A stretch of DNA of 64,000 nucleotides from Manduca sexta (Eukaryota; Arthropoda; Insecta; Lepidoptera; Sphingidae), in contig NC_051120.1 in assembly GCF_014839805.1 (NCBI RefSeq), positions 12,028,001 through 12,092,000 on the forward strand, written 5' to 3'. The notes beneath the pieces are model-generated. The model saw nothing but the letters and a program-made list of their open reading frames with translations. It had not been told where the DNA came from and made no database searches. Positions within the stretch are counted from its first letter, which is position 1, and each line of letters opens with the position of its first letter. The translations under genes and the position numbers were made by a program. This document shows, piece by piece, positions 1 through 11,856 of the stretch.

Positions 1-61
1 TATCAGGGGCTGGGAGCGCCTGATTTTAGCTAATATTTGTTATGTTTGAAAGTTTATACAG

Positions 62-170
62 GTGACGTAGCGCAGTGGTTGACGAAAAATGTCTGGGAGG
101 ATGTGGGTTCGTTGCAGAAGTTATTTTTTTTTTATGACTGACCGTCCGCCTATCGTCAACTTCTTATGAG
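62..170 (+). repeat. Possible tRNA-derived SINE head
   Basis: The stretch has a good pol III A box (TAGCGCAGTGG at about 70-80) and, about 35 bases later, a B-box-like GGTTCGTTGC. It is not a functional tRNA gene: no acceptor stem can be closed and the sequence runs into a T-tract. No second copy was recognised in the window, so the family is unproven. Confidence 0.3.
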
Positions 171-2132
171 ATGCTAACCCGGAAAAATCATATTAAACGA
201 TTCTATACATAACATAGCACGACCAATAAATCTAACTTAGACTTCTCGGGCTTTCAAATGCAGTACCTCTATAAATAGATATCAATCCTCAAAACCTCAC
301 GATTCTCTATCTGAAAGAATCAAACCGACAAATGAAAGCATCAGAAAAATGATCTTTCTTCACCTACCATCAATTAATCACAATCATTTCCACCACTTAT
401 AAACTTATATTAAAATTAACCTGCGCAGGAACAAAACCCCGAAATACTCGGCGCACCACTTGAAATGCATTAGGGAGCGAGACAGCGGCCACTCCACCGC
501 ACTCCACGCTCGCCTGTGTATCGTTTATGCACTGGATATGGTTTTAACTTGGATTCGCTTGTGTTTGTAGTATTATTAAATAAACTATCATACACCGTAC
601 ATAGGCACACTCCTAGGTTTTATTGTGAGAATCTGTAGTTCATGTATTGAAATTTATAATACGAGAAATATACAAAAAAATATTGGCTTGGATTTTTTTT
701 TATGAAACTTATAGCTGAGTGATTCGCTTTAAAGGTGATGCTCACTAGTCCAAGCCTGTATTGCACACATCGATTTCAATTTCTCAAATTTTAATAAATC
801 AAAATAATTTTGTAAAATATAGCTTATAATTTAGTGTGTGTATGTACGTTCCTATCGATAAGTTTTAACAGCGATAGATTATATTATATTGTGAGATAGT
901 ATTAAAATACGCCAGTGCATCAGAAGAGGCAGTATTTGCTATTTGTACAAATAAGAAGTTACTAAAACGAGCACACATAAAATATCAGTCCAAAGCTAAA
1001 TTTTTAGAAGCAACATTCCAAAACCCCGCGCTATAATTCCTCAAATAAATTAAACGTAATATAAACTCATTTCAACCAACCTTTTATATCCTTACCGAAA
1101 AACGGCAAAAAAGAGGAATCTTTTAATCCATAAACAAAATGAAGGGCCGAGATCAAAGCCTAGAGGTATCTCCATGTTTGCGAACCCCTAATACTATGTA
1201 ATGTAAAATTCTAACTGGGAACTATAAATCAATTTGGGCGAAAGGGCTAGTCAAGCCAATGGGCCGAATTCTTCCTTATAGAGATGGGAGTAGATATGTC
1301 GATATCGAGATTTAATATGCGAAGTTTGGAGTGTTTGTATAGGATTATTGGGTATTGGTTTGTTTGTTGGTCGAAATGTTTGTGTTGCAGTAAATAATGT
1401 ACGATATCTGCCCGCATTATTAATCTTAAATACTCAATAAAAATAATGTTTTTAAATAGCAATTCCATTTTTAGGATTTTTTCTTTGTTTTTCTATATTT
1501 GCGAGGTTAGGGGCTATGTATCAGACTCTGTGTTAGTTATGTGTCAGACGGCGCTATAATTATTTGCACTTATCGACTCATAAGTGAAAAATGCTCAAAC
1601 ACAAAAATGCTTTTATCAATTACTAGAGATCTGAATAAGTAGTTTAGTGTGGCCTTAAAAACTTATATTTAACTATCTAAATAGCAGCATTAAACTATCC
1701 CGAAATCAAAACTACAAAACACAATTATCAAAATGTCGATAAATCGTTAAAAATATAGCGTAACATCACTAAAGTCATTCCACACGAGTGCACACCGGCA
1801 GAAATATCGGCGGAATACGAAACACTATCGAGAGCCAGCATTATCCGCGAACCACAATAACTTAACGGATATGTAAACCAATTTATTTAATTCACGGCTT
1901 TCCGGACGGATTCTCGCTTGTTAATAGTTCAATAATGATGTAGTTAGTGACTCGGTCGTGTTCTAGTTCTTTATCTATGATTATAAAAGTAAGTTAGGAT
2001 ACCGACTGAAAAGGAAATACTTCGCTCATTTTTATAATAATATTATATTATAATTATTTTGTTAACTTTAAAATATAAATTTTAAAAACAAAATACAATA
2101 TTTCTTCACTTAAAATGATACAAATCATTCCA

Positions 2133-2476
2133 ATAATAATATAATAATAATATCAGCCCTGTATTATATACTTGCCCACTGCTGAGCACGGGCCTCCTCT
2201 ACTACTGAGAGGGATTAGGCCTTAAGTCCACCACGCTGGCCTAGTGCGGATTGGTAGACTTCACACACCTTCGAAATTCCTATAGAGAACTTCTCGGATG
2301 TGCAGGTTTCCTCACGATGTTTTCCTTCACCGTTAAAGCGAACGATAAATTCATAAAGAATACACACGTGATTTTTTTTTAGAAAAGTCAGAGGTGTGTG
2401 CCCTTGAGATTTGAACCTGCGGACATTCGTCTTGGCAGACCGTTCCACACCCAACTAGGCTATCGCCGCTTTTCTT
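2133..2476 (-). repeat. SINE family A, full-length copy
   Basis: On the minus strand the copy begins with a tRNA-related head containing GATAGCCTAGTTGG (A box) and GGTTCAAATCTC (B box). It ends with the family's CAGTGGGCAAGTATATAATACAGGGCTGATATTATTA type of tail. It is flanked by an 11-bp perfect direct repeat, AAATCATTCCA, at 2122-2132 and 2477-2487, which is a target-site duplication and shows insertion by retroposition. The minus-strand open frame inside it is a repeat artefact. Confidence 0.88.
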
Positions 2477-3015
2477 AAATCATTCCAAGCAAATTCATAT
2501 TTATTATAATACATGTGAATTTTTATAATTCTTCGTTGATGCATAATGAATGAGAACCGTACTTTTATTGGTTATACTATGAGAAGAGTTCTTCGTTATT
2601 TCAATTTAATCATGTGATCCAGAATGAAATTCATCAACGGTTGTAAATTCTTACAAAAATTAAATAACTTTATGTAAATATTTCTCAAAATGCACCGTAT
2701 TAGTATAATGACAGTATATTTAGGCTATACACAGTGATATAATTAGTAGGAATTCTGTTATTTACATTCAAACTATGATTTAAGAAAATACATGCCATTG
2801 TCACACAATTTAATTAACGCCCCAAATTTCCGTAATTTTGTCTCCATAATTTATTTAAAGGATGACAGTACTCTCCGATGGCCGTAAATACATAAGTATA
2901 ATGTATGTACATACATCAAAATCATACCTAACTCTACACGTCTCTACATAAAAACATCCAAAACAAACATAATTATTACCATCAAACAGTGTAAAATACA
3001 TTCGCCGAAACAGTT

Positions 3016-3070
3016 GCCCAATTTCCGCCGGGGAGTGGGGGGATGCGGGCGGTAGAGGGGGGAGGGGGTG
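3016..3070 (+). other. G-rich tract
   Basis: The plus strand contains several runs of three to five G within about 50 bases (GGGG, GGGGGG, GGGGGGAGGGGG). It could form a G-quadruplex, on the strand opposite to dystrophin transcription. No promoter evidence goes with it. Confidence 0.5.
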
Positions 3071-3843
3071 AATTTGCTTCTCCTTTGTCGATTGAAAACG
3101 TAATTACACGTCTTCGGTGCGAGCCGAGCTAGATTGATTATGGCTCTCGATTGTGTAGTGATGAGAAACCGAACTCGGAACTGTTTCGTGTTTGTGATAC
3201 GAATTAATTTGGTATTGAACTTGTACGAAAAGTTTAGGGTACGTAAAAATATATTTTTTTTATTTTTTTTTGTAATATTATTTTCCCTAACATATAAATC
3301 TACAATTAAATAAAATACTTAATAATTATTACAAACTACGACACAAAAGAGTGAATAAATTTAATAAGCACACTAGCTTAGTACCTATATTTTTCTTTCT
3401 GGATCTTAAGACTTTTTTTTCAATCAAATTTTATGTAATTAGTTCTACTAAATCCCTAATAATCCTAAGCTGCGGATAAACTTAGGAGAATGCCGCTTTG
3501 TATCTGACAAAGACTACCTACTAACCCAACAAATTCATTACACTAACAATTCCAAAGGTTCCTAAATGAACGAATCGATAGCAATGCGTCACATCCCTAC
3601 GTTGAACGAGTAAACATCGGATGTTGTGAATCAAATGGAAGTAGTTCAAATGATTTCAGATACCTTTGCTTGAGTTCCATGTAAATGGTTTCAGGGTTAG
3701 TGGGATGCGCCTAATTGATTGTGGGATTGTTCGATCAATTGTTAGGGAATATTATTGTGATTTTTGTGCGGGATACGTGACGAGAATGATGAGGGATGGT
3801 AGGATTAATTTGGGATAAAAGGAAAATATTTTTATTATTGGAA

Positions 3844-4129
3844 ACTAGCTGTGGCCGCGGCTTCGCTTGCGTGGAAATCATTACCACAAAGGTTATATTA
3901 GGTAATTCCCGACCGATGAGATTTTTAACAACCACGCGACATCTTCGAAATTATCGTTATATTTCAGTCAATTTACATAACACGGTATTGAACTATTAAT
4001 CTAAACCTTTCTCAAGAATTGCATTATCTTTTAGTAAAACCCGTACAAAGATCCGTTCAGTAGATTTTTAGAAAATCGATCACATACAGACAGACAGCTT
4101 TTGGGGACTTTGTTTTAAAATATGTATAG
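3844..4129 (+). repeat. Dispersed repeat family D, copy 1
   Basis: The copy starts with ACTAGCTGTGGCCGCGGCTTCGC. It carries a middle block with a GTTCAGTAG-like motif and ends with ACAGACAGACAGC...TTTGTTTTA. This is a widespread lepidopteran short repeat; eight copies are recognised here, all on the plus strand. I cannot assign it to a superfamily from sequence alone. Confidence 0.75.
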
Positions 4130-4687
4130 ATTGTATGATCTAGCAGTTCATTACTGTAGCCGAGCGTTTTGGAATGACTATATTGATTATGTATTTAACT
4201 CCCAATTTAGGAAATAAAAAGAAATATTATACTCCAGACATGCCTGTGATTGTAATTATTAGCTCTACGAATAAAATTAATTGTTTCCATAATAAAAAAT
4301 AATAACGTTGACACGGTAAGTGTTAGTGCACGAACAAACTCAGCACCAACTATATTATATGCATAAATATTGCGTTGTTTAAAACCAATCTGGGGCAAAC
4401 TTCGAAGCACCGTTCCTGACTTCGCTTAACAACTACAGTTGAGTAAAACCGCTAGCTTTTAATAACAAACTTCTCCAAGTATATAGAAATTCCATATACT
4501 TAGCTATCCTTAGATATTCCTTGTCGCATTCAATATAATAACACCTAAGCCAGATAATACTTTGTCGATCGAGTTTAATCTGAAATGGTAACGCTTTTTA
4601 AATTAGTTCCCTTATTGTTTTTTATTCAAGCCACCAGTGGCAAACGGGAAATTTCTCGTAAAAGAACCAACAACATAAGTACTAATA

Positions 4688-5007
4688 ATAATATCAGTCT
4701 TGTTTACACTGTCCCTCTGCTGGACACGGGCCTCCTCTACAACTGAGAGGGATTAAGCCTTAGTCCACTACGATGGCCTAGTGCGGATTTGTAGACTTCA
4801 CATGTCCTTAAAATTCCTATAAAGAACGTCCCAGGTATGCAGATTTCCTCGCGATGTTTTTCTTTACCGTTAAAGCAACCGATAATTCACAAAGAATACC
4901 CACGTCATCATATTATAAAAGTCACAGGTTTGTGCCCTTGGGATTTGAACCTGCGGACATTCGTCTCAACAGTCGATTACGTACCCAAATAGGCTATCAC
5001 CGCTTCT
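4688..5007 (-). repeat. SINE family A, full-length copy 2
   Basis: This is the same minus-strand architecture as the copy at 2133, about 85% alike by eye. It has a B-box region (GGTTCAAATCCC reversed at about 4935-4950) and an A-box region near 4985-5000. A short CTAATAAT repeat flanks it, but it is too simple to be a secure target-site duplication. Confidence 0.82.
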
Positions 5008-5955
5008 AATAATTACACGCACAAAACATCAAAATGACAAAAAAATTCAAACTAATACCGGGATTTTTTGCAAAAAGATTCGTTATTCATGAATTATGTT
5101 TTGCACAATGGTAACATAGGTAAAGACTTCTATGTAGCCTCATCCTTGAACACATCTAAAATACCCTGTATAAAGAAAATACTAAATGGTACTGCACCAC
5201 GCTCACTACAATATCTCAGATGATTTTTATCCTTAATGTCCAAATACACTGTCAAAACATTAAACTCAAAACAAGTCTCCTTATTCTGTTAAATGTCCCA
5301 TATACAGTTTAATCTGATGCAACAATGTCGCGGCATGACGCGCCACACGACGACAAGCTAACGACAATCTAATGCACAATGTTCCAGTCTAGGCATAATG
5401 CTAGGCTGGAACAGGTGCTCTATTACCTCGCCTCGTACATTTAACACACCTGCGACAGTCAAATGATAATGTGTCTATTTGGTTTAATTGTAGTCATTTC
5501 TTTAGCTTCTTTGTTTACTATTGATATTTGGGTGTCATAATGTGAACAGTGAAATTGATGGATTTTGAAATATAATATTCGGTGTTTTAAACATTCACGC
5601 TATTAATTCCCGAAGGGGTAGACAGAGAATCAACTGAAGAACTTACTATCCGTTTTGCGTATTTCGTTCCATTATTTGATACGAGGCAACTCTATTTAAT
5701 AAAAAGCCTCCTTATTTAAGTTCTGGATATCATTGCACATTTAACCGCATATGTTGTATTTTAGACGCACATTGACCTACATTTAAACGATCACATCACA
5801 AACCAAAGCCCAAACGAAATAAAACTAGAATTTATCGAAATTTGTTCAAGAGCGTCGTTTAAAGTAATAAATGTTGATGTCGAGTGTAGAGCGTACAACA
5901 GAAAGCATACAAACGATTTGCAAGTTTCCTCGGTCGTAAAGTTCGCCGGCTCTGT

Positions 5956-5991
5956 GGGGCGGGGGCACAGAGCGGCGGGGGGGAGGGGGGG
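5956..5991 (+). other. Strong G-quadruplex candidate
   Basis: The runs GGGG, GGGGG, GGGGGGG and GGGGGGG occur within 36 bases, separated by C, a short spacer and A. Four runs of at least four G make this the best G-quadruplex candidate in the window. It lies on the plus strand, the non-template side for a minus-strand gene's opposite strand. Confidence 0.6.
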
Positions 5992-6377
5992 TCTCAAGAA
6001 AAATACATGTGTACCACCAGACCACATTTACATGCCCAGGTTCCGTACTATTGTGGAATATTGCCGATGTTCTGCTTCGTATTGATATTTAAATGTTGTG
6101 GACTCATAGTAGTGAAGTTTTGGAAATATGAAGTTATGAAACATATGTCTCTGTGGGAAGGTAGAGTCGTAGAACTTTTGCTTGTAATATATATTTGTAC
6201 AGCAGTGGTCAAAGGTGAAATTTTCCAAAAGGAACCCGACACAACTTATAGGTACTAATGTGCATAAAGACGATCTGCAAATCGTTCTGATGATAATTTA
6301 TTTCTACATAAAGTGAAGCTGGCAGGAATCGGGTTATATCGATCCTTCGCTACTGTTATACAGTTCAAAAGTGAAAA

Positions 6378-6600
6378 TTCCTCGGTGCTTTAGTTGTATT
6401 ACTGCTAAGATCTCGGGGTCGATTCCCGGGCCGGGTAAAAGGATATTTATTAACTTTTTCTATTAAATATCAGCCGAAGCCTGCAATTTGTACCCGATAT
6501 GACGATTGACTCGCCCCCTATCACATCATGGAACGAAATATTTACGGCGAAAATTGGATGCACCTATTACGCTTATACGTACATCTCGGGATAGAAAGTC
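6378..6600 (+). repeat. SINE family G (tRNA-derived), copy 1
   Basis: The head CCTCGGTGCTTTAGTTGTATT and the B box GGTCGATTCCCGGG are followed by a body with CCCGATATGACGATTGACTC and CACATCATGGAACG. This is a common lepidopteran SINE related to a tRNA head 'CCTCGGTGGCGTAGTTGTATT'. Pol III would drive it if active. It is diverged, so old. Confidence 0.8.
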
Positions 6601-6704
6601 ATGAGTGTGTGTAAAAATAAAAATGGAACTATCCCATTTTTTTTTAATTGCATCAATCCCTTACGTGATGTAAATTTTTATACTCAGGATTTTTTATACA
6701 ATAC

Positions 6705-6893
6705 AATAGTGACCCCACTGCACTGTACACTGATTACTCCTCGACAGTCGACACATTTATGCCGGCCTGTTGACACTGGATATACACAGGCTGATCTTGG
6801 AACGCTGCACACTTACATGAACCACTATGGCCAGTTTTACTTGAGTACGGTGGTCGATATCCGGACGGATATAATATATATTCTACCACCAGT
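6705..6893 (-). repeat. Dispersed repeat family C, copy 1
   Basis: On the minus strand it reads GGTGGTAG...ATATCCG...GTCGCTATC-like, then GATCAGCCTGTGTATATCC, GCCGGCATAA-like and GTCGACTGTCGAGG. The 99-codon plus-strand open frame at 6601-6900 lies mostly within this repeat and is not a gene. Confidence 0.72.
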
Positions 6894-7332
6894 AAATTAG
6901 TTTATATAAGAAAAATTTCAGCAAATTTCGCTGAAATTAATTAGCTATCTCCGAATCACCGAAACGAAAGTATTCTCGGAATAAATGGTGTACTTAAAAA
7001 AATATGTCAAAATTGTGCCGCACAATAGCTGTCAGTAAGTCAGAGACGGCCGAAGGGTAACGACCCGGGGACCAAACGCGCCTGTTATGAAGAGAGCTTT
7101 CTTTCAGCTCACTCGAGCGGATAAAACGACACTCATTCTTGTTAAAAGAAAAATTTAAGTTCGGCCTGAATTATGTTCACGCTGTTGCGGATAAATGGTG
7201 GGCAGAAATACCTCTTTTATGTTGGACGGTTCAACTGATGGATGTTGCGAGTACGGAGGCAAGAGAAGAACGCATATTTTATCAAACATATCTCTTGCTG
7301 ATTTACGGAAACTAGAATCTTGATAACATTAG

Positions 7333-7580
7333 TGCTGGTGGTAGTTTTTATATCCGCCTTGATAGCGACCGCCGTATCCATGGTGCTAAAACCCACCTTA
7401 GTGGCTCACTTAAGTGTATCGCGTTCCGGGATCAGCCTGTATATATGCGGTTCCTCCAGGCCGGCATAATTGTGTCGACTGCCGAGGTGTAATCTCTCGT
7501 CAGTCGACATTTTATTGGACCCCACTCCACTTACCATCAGGTGCAGTGAGGTGACTCTGCTGTGGACGTATAAAAAAAAT
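7333..7580 (+). repeat. Dispersed repeat family C, best copy
   Basis: The copy has GGTGGTAGTTTTTATATCCG, GGCTCACTTAAGTG, CGCGTTCCGGGATCAGCC, GCCGGCATAATTGTGTCGAC and ACTCCACTTACCATCAGGTGC in order. Eight copies or fragments occur in the window in both orientations. The superfamily is not assigned. Confidence 0.75.
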
Positions 7581-8061
7581 ATTCATGAATGTACGAACTC
7601 GTCCCGTGGTTTTATTGTTTTAAAAAGTAGTTTTGGACATTTTTTTCGGACTAACTAAATATCTGGAAGACATGACATACAAAAATTTGCAGAGTATGCA
7701 AATGTTCGATTAGAAATAACAAATCGCAGTTAAATTATTTCATTATTATATTTGATGCTTAATTTTGTTTTTATAATGACCAGTAGATAACCTAAATGTA
7801 GTAAAATCGATAGTATTGTCATATTCCAGTGGAATAACAACTTTGAATACCTGCATCTGAACAACAAAACATATCAATACGTATAAAGCATCAATGCTTA
7901 ACATATTCTGTAGATCATCGCACATATATAAAATATACATTAATGTAATAAAAAGGAGGTCCGTATCACATAGAGCACCACGCACACATTGCGACCATAA
8001 GATATTAGATCTTAGGATAAATAATTTAAAAATAATTTGATCATAATTACCATGGTAAAAT

Positions 8062-8130
8062 AAAATTAAACTATTTTTCGGATTTTATCGTGGTTTTTAT
8101 ATTTTGATTTTCTCCCGTTTTTATAATTTA
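8062..8130 (+). repeat. Repeat family F fragment
   Basis: The fragment AAACTATTTTTCGGATTTTATCG followed by TTTTCTCCCG matches the 5' arm of family F at 43815 and 35908. It stops before the family's GACGTTTCGAAGAC block. Confidence 0.6.
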
Positions 8131-8897
8131 ATTAAATATAATAATAAAGTCAACTTTTTTTTACTTTGACGCTGCCGAATTGCTGAGCGATTTCTAAATT
8201 CTTATTTAATAATTGTAAAAAGATTGCGTTTATAATAAATTCGATACTTCGCAACAAAAAAAAACTACTTTTATAAGTTTACATTCTAAAATGACAACCG
8301 AAAACACCAAATCCCATTGCACATTGACTCAGCATAAGAGAAAATAGCAAAATCATGTTCGTAATAAGTGTGTCAGGATTTATCCCACCATCATCGCTCT
8401 CGTGGTCGCCCTAGTAATACATAATGCACACGGCCGTGCTCACGGCGCCGTGTCACATTTCAATATGAAGGAAACGCACCTGACTCTATAACGTACTTCG
8501 TGATATTCAGGGAGGATAAATTTAATATAAAAATATCTTTTCAATTATCGCGATGTTTTGTGAAAACATAGTAGGAATAGGTTTCTTAATAAGATGGCAT
8601 TTTGTTGTCTTTTTATACGACTCAAGATAAGACTTATACATTTTCATCTCGATCTAAAATTTCTAATTAAAAATCACTATGTTAGATTTCATAGCAATTT
8701 TTTTCTGTGATATTAAGAACAATACTCAATGATTGTTATCGTCTACTGTTAGTTTTCGACAACAAACTTCGCTTGCAACATATAACTATTCAATTTCCAA
8801 CCTTACAGCCTATTTCAAAACATCGAATTAAATTTATCCCGTCACGTAAATTTATAAGCCGACCAAATACAAAAATCACACTCTGATCTGTGCTCTC

Positions 8898-8935
8898 AAA
8901 TAAATGGTAATAATATGAGTTATTACCATTTATTT
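8898..8935. repeat. Perfect 16-bp hairpin
   Basis: AAATAAATGGTAATAA at 8898-8913 is the exact reverse complement of 8920-8935, with the 6-base loop TATGAG. It lies in AT-rich intron. It could be the fused ends of a MITE or simply a palindrome. Confidence 0.8.
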
Positions 8936-10221
8936 CCTCTCAAATAAATCAACATTAGCTGTTTAATACGAAAACTGTCAAATAAAATTACTTCTAACCT
9001 GTGGATCAGGCCTTAGGTTACACCTAATTGTATTTTCGTTCAAAGATCTTGATAATCAGTATATAACCCAAAAAAAAAAATGTCATTCCTCGTGTCAAAA
9101 TAAAATTTAACCGGAAAGAAAAGTTGTAAATTGGAGACAAATTCCGAAAGACCGCAGTAAACACTCGAACGAAGGCGTGGGACGAAGCGATACCCGAAAA
9201 GTTTATCCAAGTGCCGCCCTAGGAGAAAGTGAAAACGAGTTGGGAAAATTTTAAAACCGGGAACTTCGCCGGAAGATCACGGAGATGTAAGGTTTTTATA
9301 ATACCGCTTCATTTATCTAGTGACGGGATAAAATCCGTGTGGTTTTGGGTTCAATTATTAAAAGTAATCATTTATGTCGCGTAATAATGTTAAAACTTAC
9401 CATTTTATTGTATAGTTCATTCATCTTCCAAAATAAATGTTTGACTTACCTGCAAAAAGAAAAATATACATAAACGTTCAATCCTATTACTGTCATGATT
9501 GCAAATTATAACCTTTATTTAGTAGTTACCACTCTGACAAAATCGACTTTAAAAAAGAGTTTCCCGTTTTAATCTCTTTCTTTTTAATTTAGGAAAAACG
9601 AAAATGAGGTGGTCAATTTTTTTTATCTTGCCGCTATAACCATAGGACAGCATCTACACGTCCTTGTAAGATGATTTACCTGTCAAAATAGGCATTTATA
9701 ACATAGAGCACGACTTGACCAATCTACACTAACATCTAGGTCTATGTACGGGTCAAATATACATTAATATTACTTTTAAAAAATATAAAAGTTAATAATA
9801 GTACAGTTAAACTCCACTAACGAAGCATAATATCGCTACAAAGCGTTAATAACCTGATACATTTAAGTTTAAAGTAAAAAATTAGCACAGAGGCAACTAT
9901 CCTCTTTGCCATCTCTCGTTCAACTTTCAAAACGGTTTAAAACTAAGCGATGTTGAAATATGCGATAACACGACGCGCTGCAGCAACTTTACATTACTTT
10001 AATAAATACATTTTCATAGTAATGCTTCTATGAATTCCTAAATGACTTTTTAATGTAGATAAGGTTTTGCTTACGAGAGTCTATCGAGGTATGTATCACT
10101 CTATCTATACGGATAACCAAGCAGCACTATAAAGATAATTTAGTTTCAGATTCAAGGATTTACTAGACAGTAAAATTGGATTTTTTTAGGTTTGAGTAAT
10201 ATTTTGGGTTCTATTGGAATG

Positions 10222-10418
10222 ACTAGTTTTTGATCGTGACTTCACCCACGTGTAAGAGTTTTCCAAAATAGAACTCTCGCTATATATTTTCAAGGGAACA
10301 TATCCTATGTCTTCCAAGGTCCCAAATTATATCCATGCCAAATTTTATAGAAATGTGTTCAATAGTTTATGAGTTTATCGCGTTCATACAGATAGACAAA
10401 TGCGGTGGAGGACCTTTT
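10222..10418 (+). repeat. Dispersed repeat family D, copy 2
   Basis: The copy contains ACTAGTTTTTGATCGTGACTTCACC, CTCGCTATATATTTTC, GCCAAATTTTATAGAAATG, then TTTATCGCGTTCATACAGAT. The longest open frame of the window (10335-10700, plus) starts inside it and continues into unremarkable DNA. I do not call it a gene. Confidence 0.7.
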
Positions 10419-11856
10419 TTAATAATAATGCAGAGAGGAACGCAGTCTAGTGCCACGCAATGTTCGGTTATTCAAAATTCGAATAACGTTACTACTGTTT
10501 ACGCTCTTCTCGTAAGTTGCACAAAATATTATATAAGCATTGTCTTTCTAGACGTCACAAAGTATTCTATTAAGGATATTTTCCAAAAGAAATCCCCAAA
10601 TTTTCGTAGCTGGAAAAATTTCATCCATCTTGAGATTGGAATTATAGGGGTGATAATATTTGAGAAATTAGCCCGGGAACCGGCGCCATTTTTTATATAA
10701 TTTTTCGTGGCCTTTTTAAAATTTTCATCTAAATCCGAGTAAAAATAATATTATCTGAGATTCATTTTGGACTGTGGTTTTACAGGTGATATATGGGATT
10801 ACTCGTAATACGTTCGCTAAATTATATTGCTGCTATGTTAATACATTTTTAAGATTACAGGCTTTTAGTAAATTTTAAATGCAATTTTAGGTTAAATGTT
10901 TTTAGATATTCCACGTGATATGCAGGTTTTACAAAATCATGGGCATGGGGCATGGGCATACACATTTCACATGCACAGATGGGAAATCCAGGCATGTTGG
11001 TTTACTAACATCTGATCCCTTTAACAAGACTTCTGAACTTTACAAAAAGATAGTTTTAATTAGTTGAATATTTTTAATGATTTTTTTTTTGTTTAAGTAT
11101 ATTTAATAAAAATTATTGTATTGGGAACTGATGCCGAAGAAATTTCAATAACCAAAACTCACAACCCAAAAGTTGTGGAACAAAATTTTAACAAAACATA
11201 AAACTATACCTTCAGTTTGAAGTAAGTAAAAGATCGTTATAAAAATGTTAGCAGCGATCCTATAATTTTACAACTGAACCCGAATTCTCTATAAGTTTTC
11301 GGGAACTTGTACAAACTGTGTCGCGTCTTGCGAATTCCACGCGCTCCTCATCTAATGACATCACATTATGCTATTTTATTTCACGTTTATGTGTTTTCAA
11401 ACTAAAAGCTGACGGCTGAATTTGTTGGGTTTGAATTTGTTAATTTGCTACAGAATGCACATGGATGCCATAATTTTTTTTTTAATGTAGATTACATATT
11501 TTAATACTATTGTTACGTATTGAAGTGTCCTTTAAGGTAGAAAGCACTAACTGCTATGTGTATTTTATCTACGAAGCAGCTGTGTGTAACTGAACTGATA
11601 AGCTACGTAGATAATACAATCACTTTGCAATTTTAAAAATTAACATACGATGTCTCAAAGTGACGATCGAACCATTCATGCAGGACTTTGAATAAAAAAA
11701 TGTGCAAATAACAATTACTGTAAGTATACTAGCAGCGCCACACCGCGGTAAAATAAAAGAAAATATTTTCAGCGAGAGTTAAAAGAACCTTTTCAGCCGT
11801 GGTTCACGTATTTCAGAACTCTACGAACACACGGCCTAATAATACAGCCAGCTTTA

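Noticed and set aside
425..525. Minus-strand open segment with AG before it and CAG|GTTAAT after it, tested as the next dystrophin exon
   Set aside because: The coded residues (for example NAFQVVRRVFRGFVPAQ) do not resemble spectrin repeat 23/24 or hinge 4, and the donor is weak.
6601..6900. 99-codon plus-strand open frame
   Set aside because: It overlaps a family C repeat on the opposite strand; the residues simply translate the repeat.
10335..10700. 121-codon plus-strand open frame, the longest in the window
   Set aside because: It starts inside a family D repeat, has random-looking composition with many I/F/N codons, no splice context and no recognisable motif.
11280..11350. Minus-strand frame starting MSLDEERVEFARRDTVC, tested as an alternative dystrophin first exon
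   Set aside because: There is no adequate splice donor before the stop codon and no promoter motif; too short to support.
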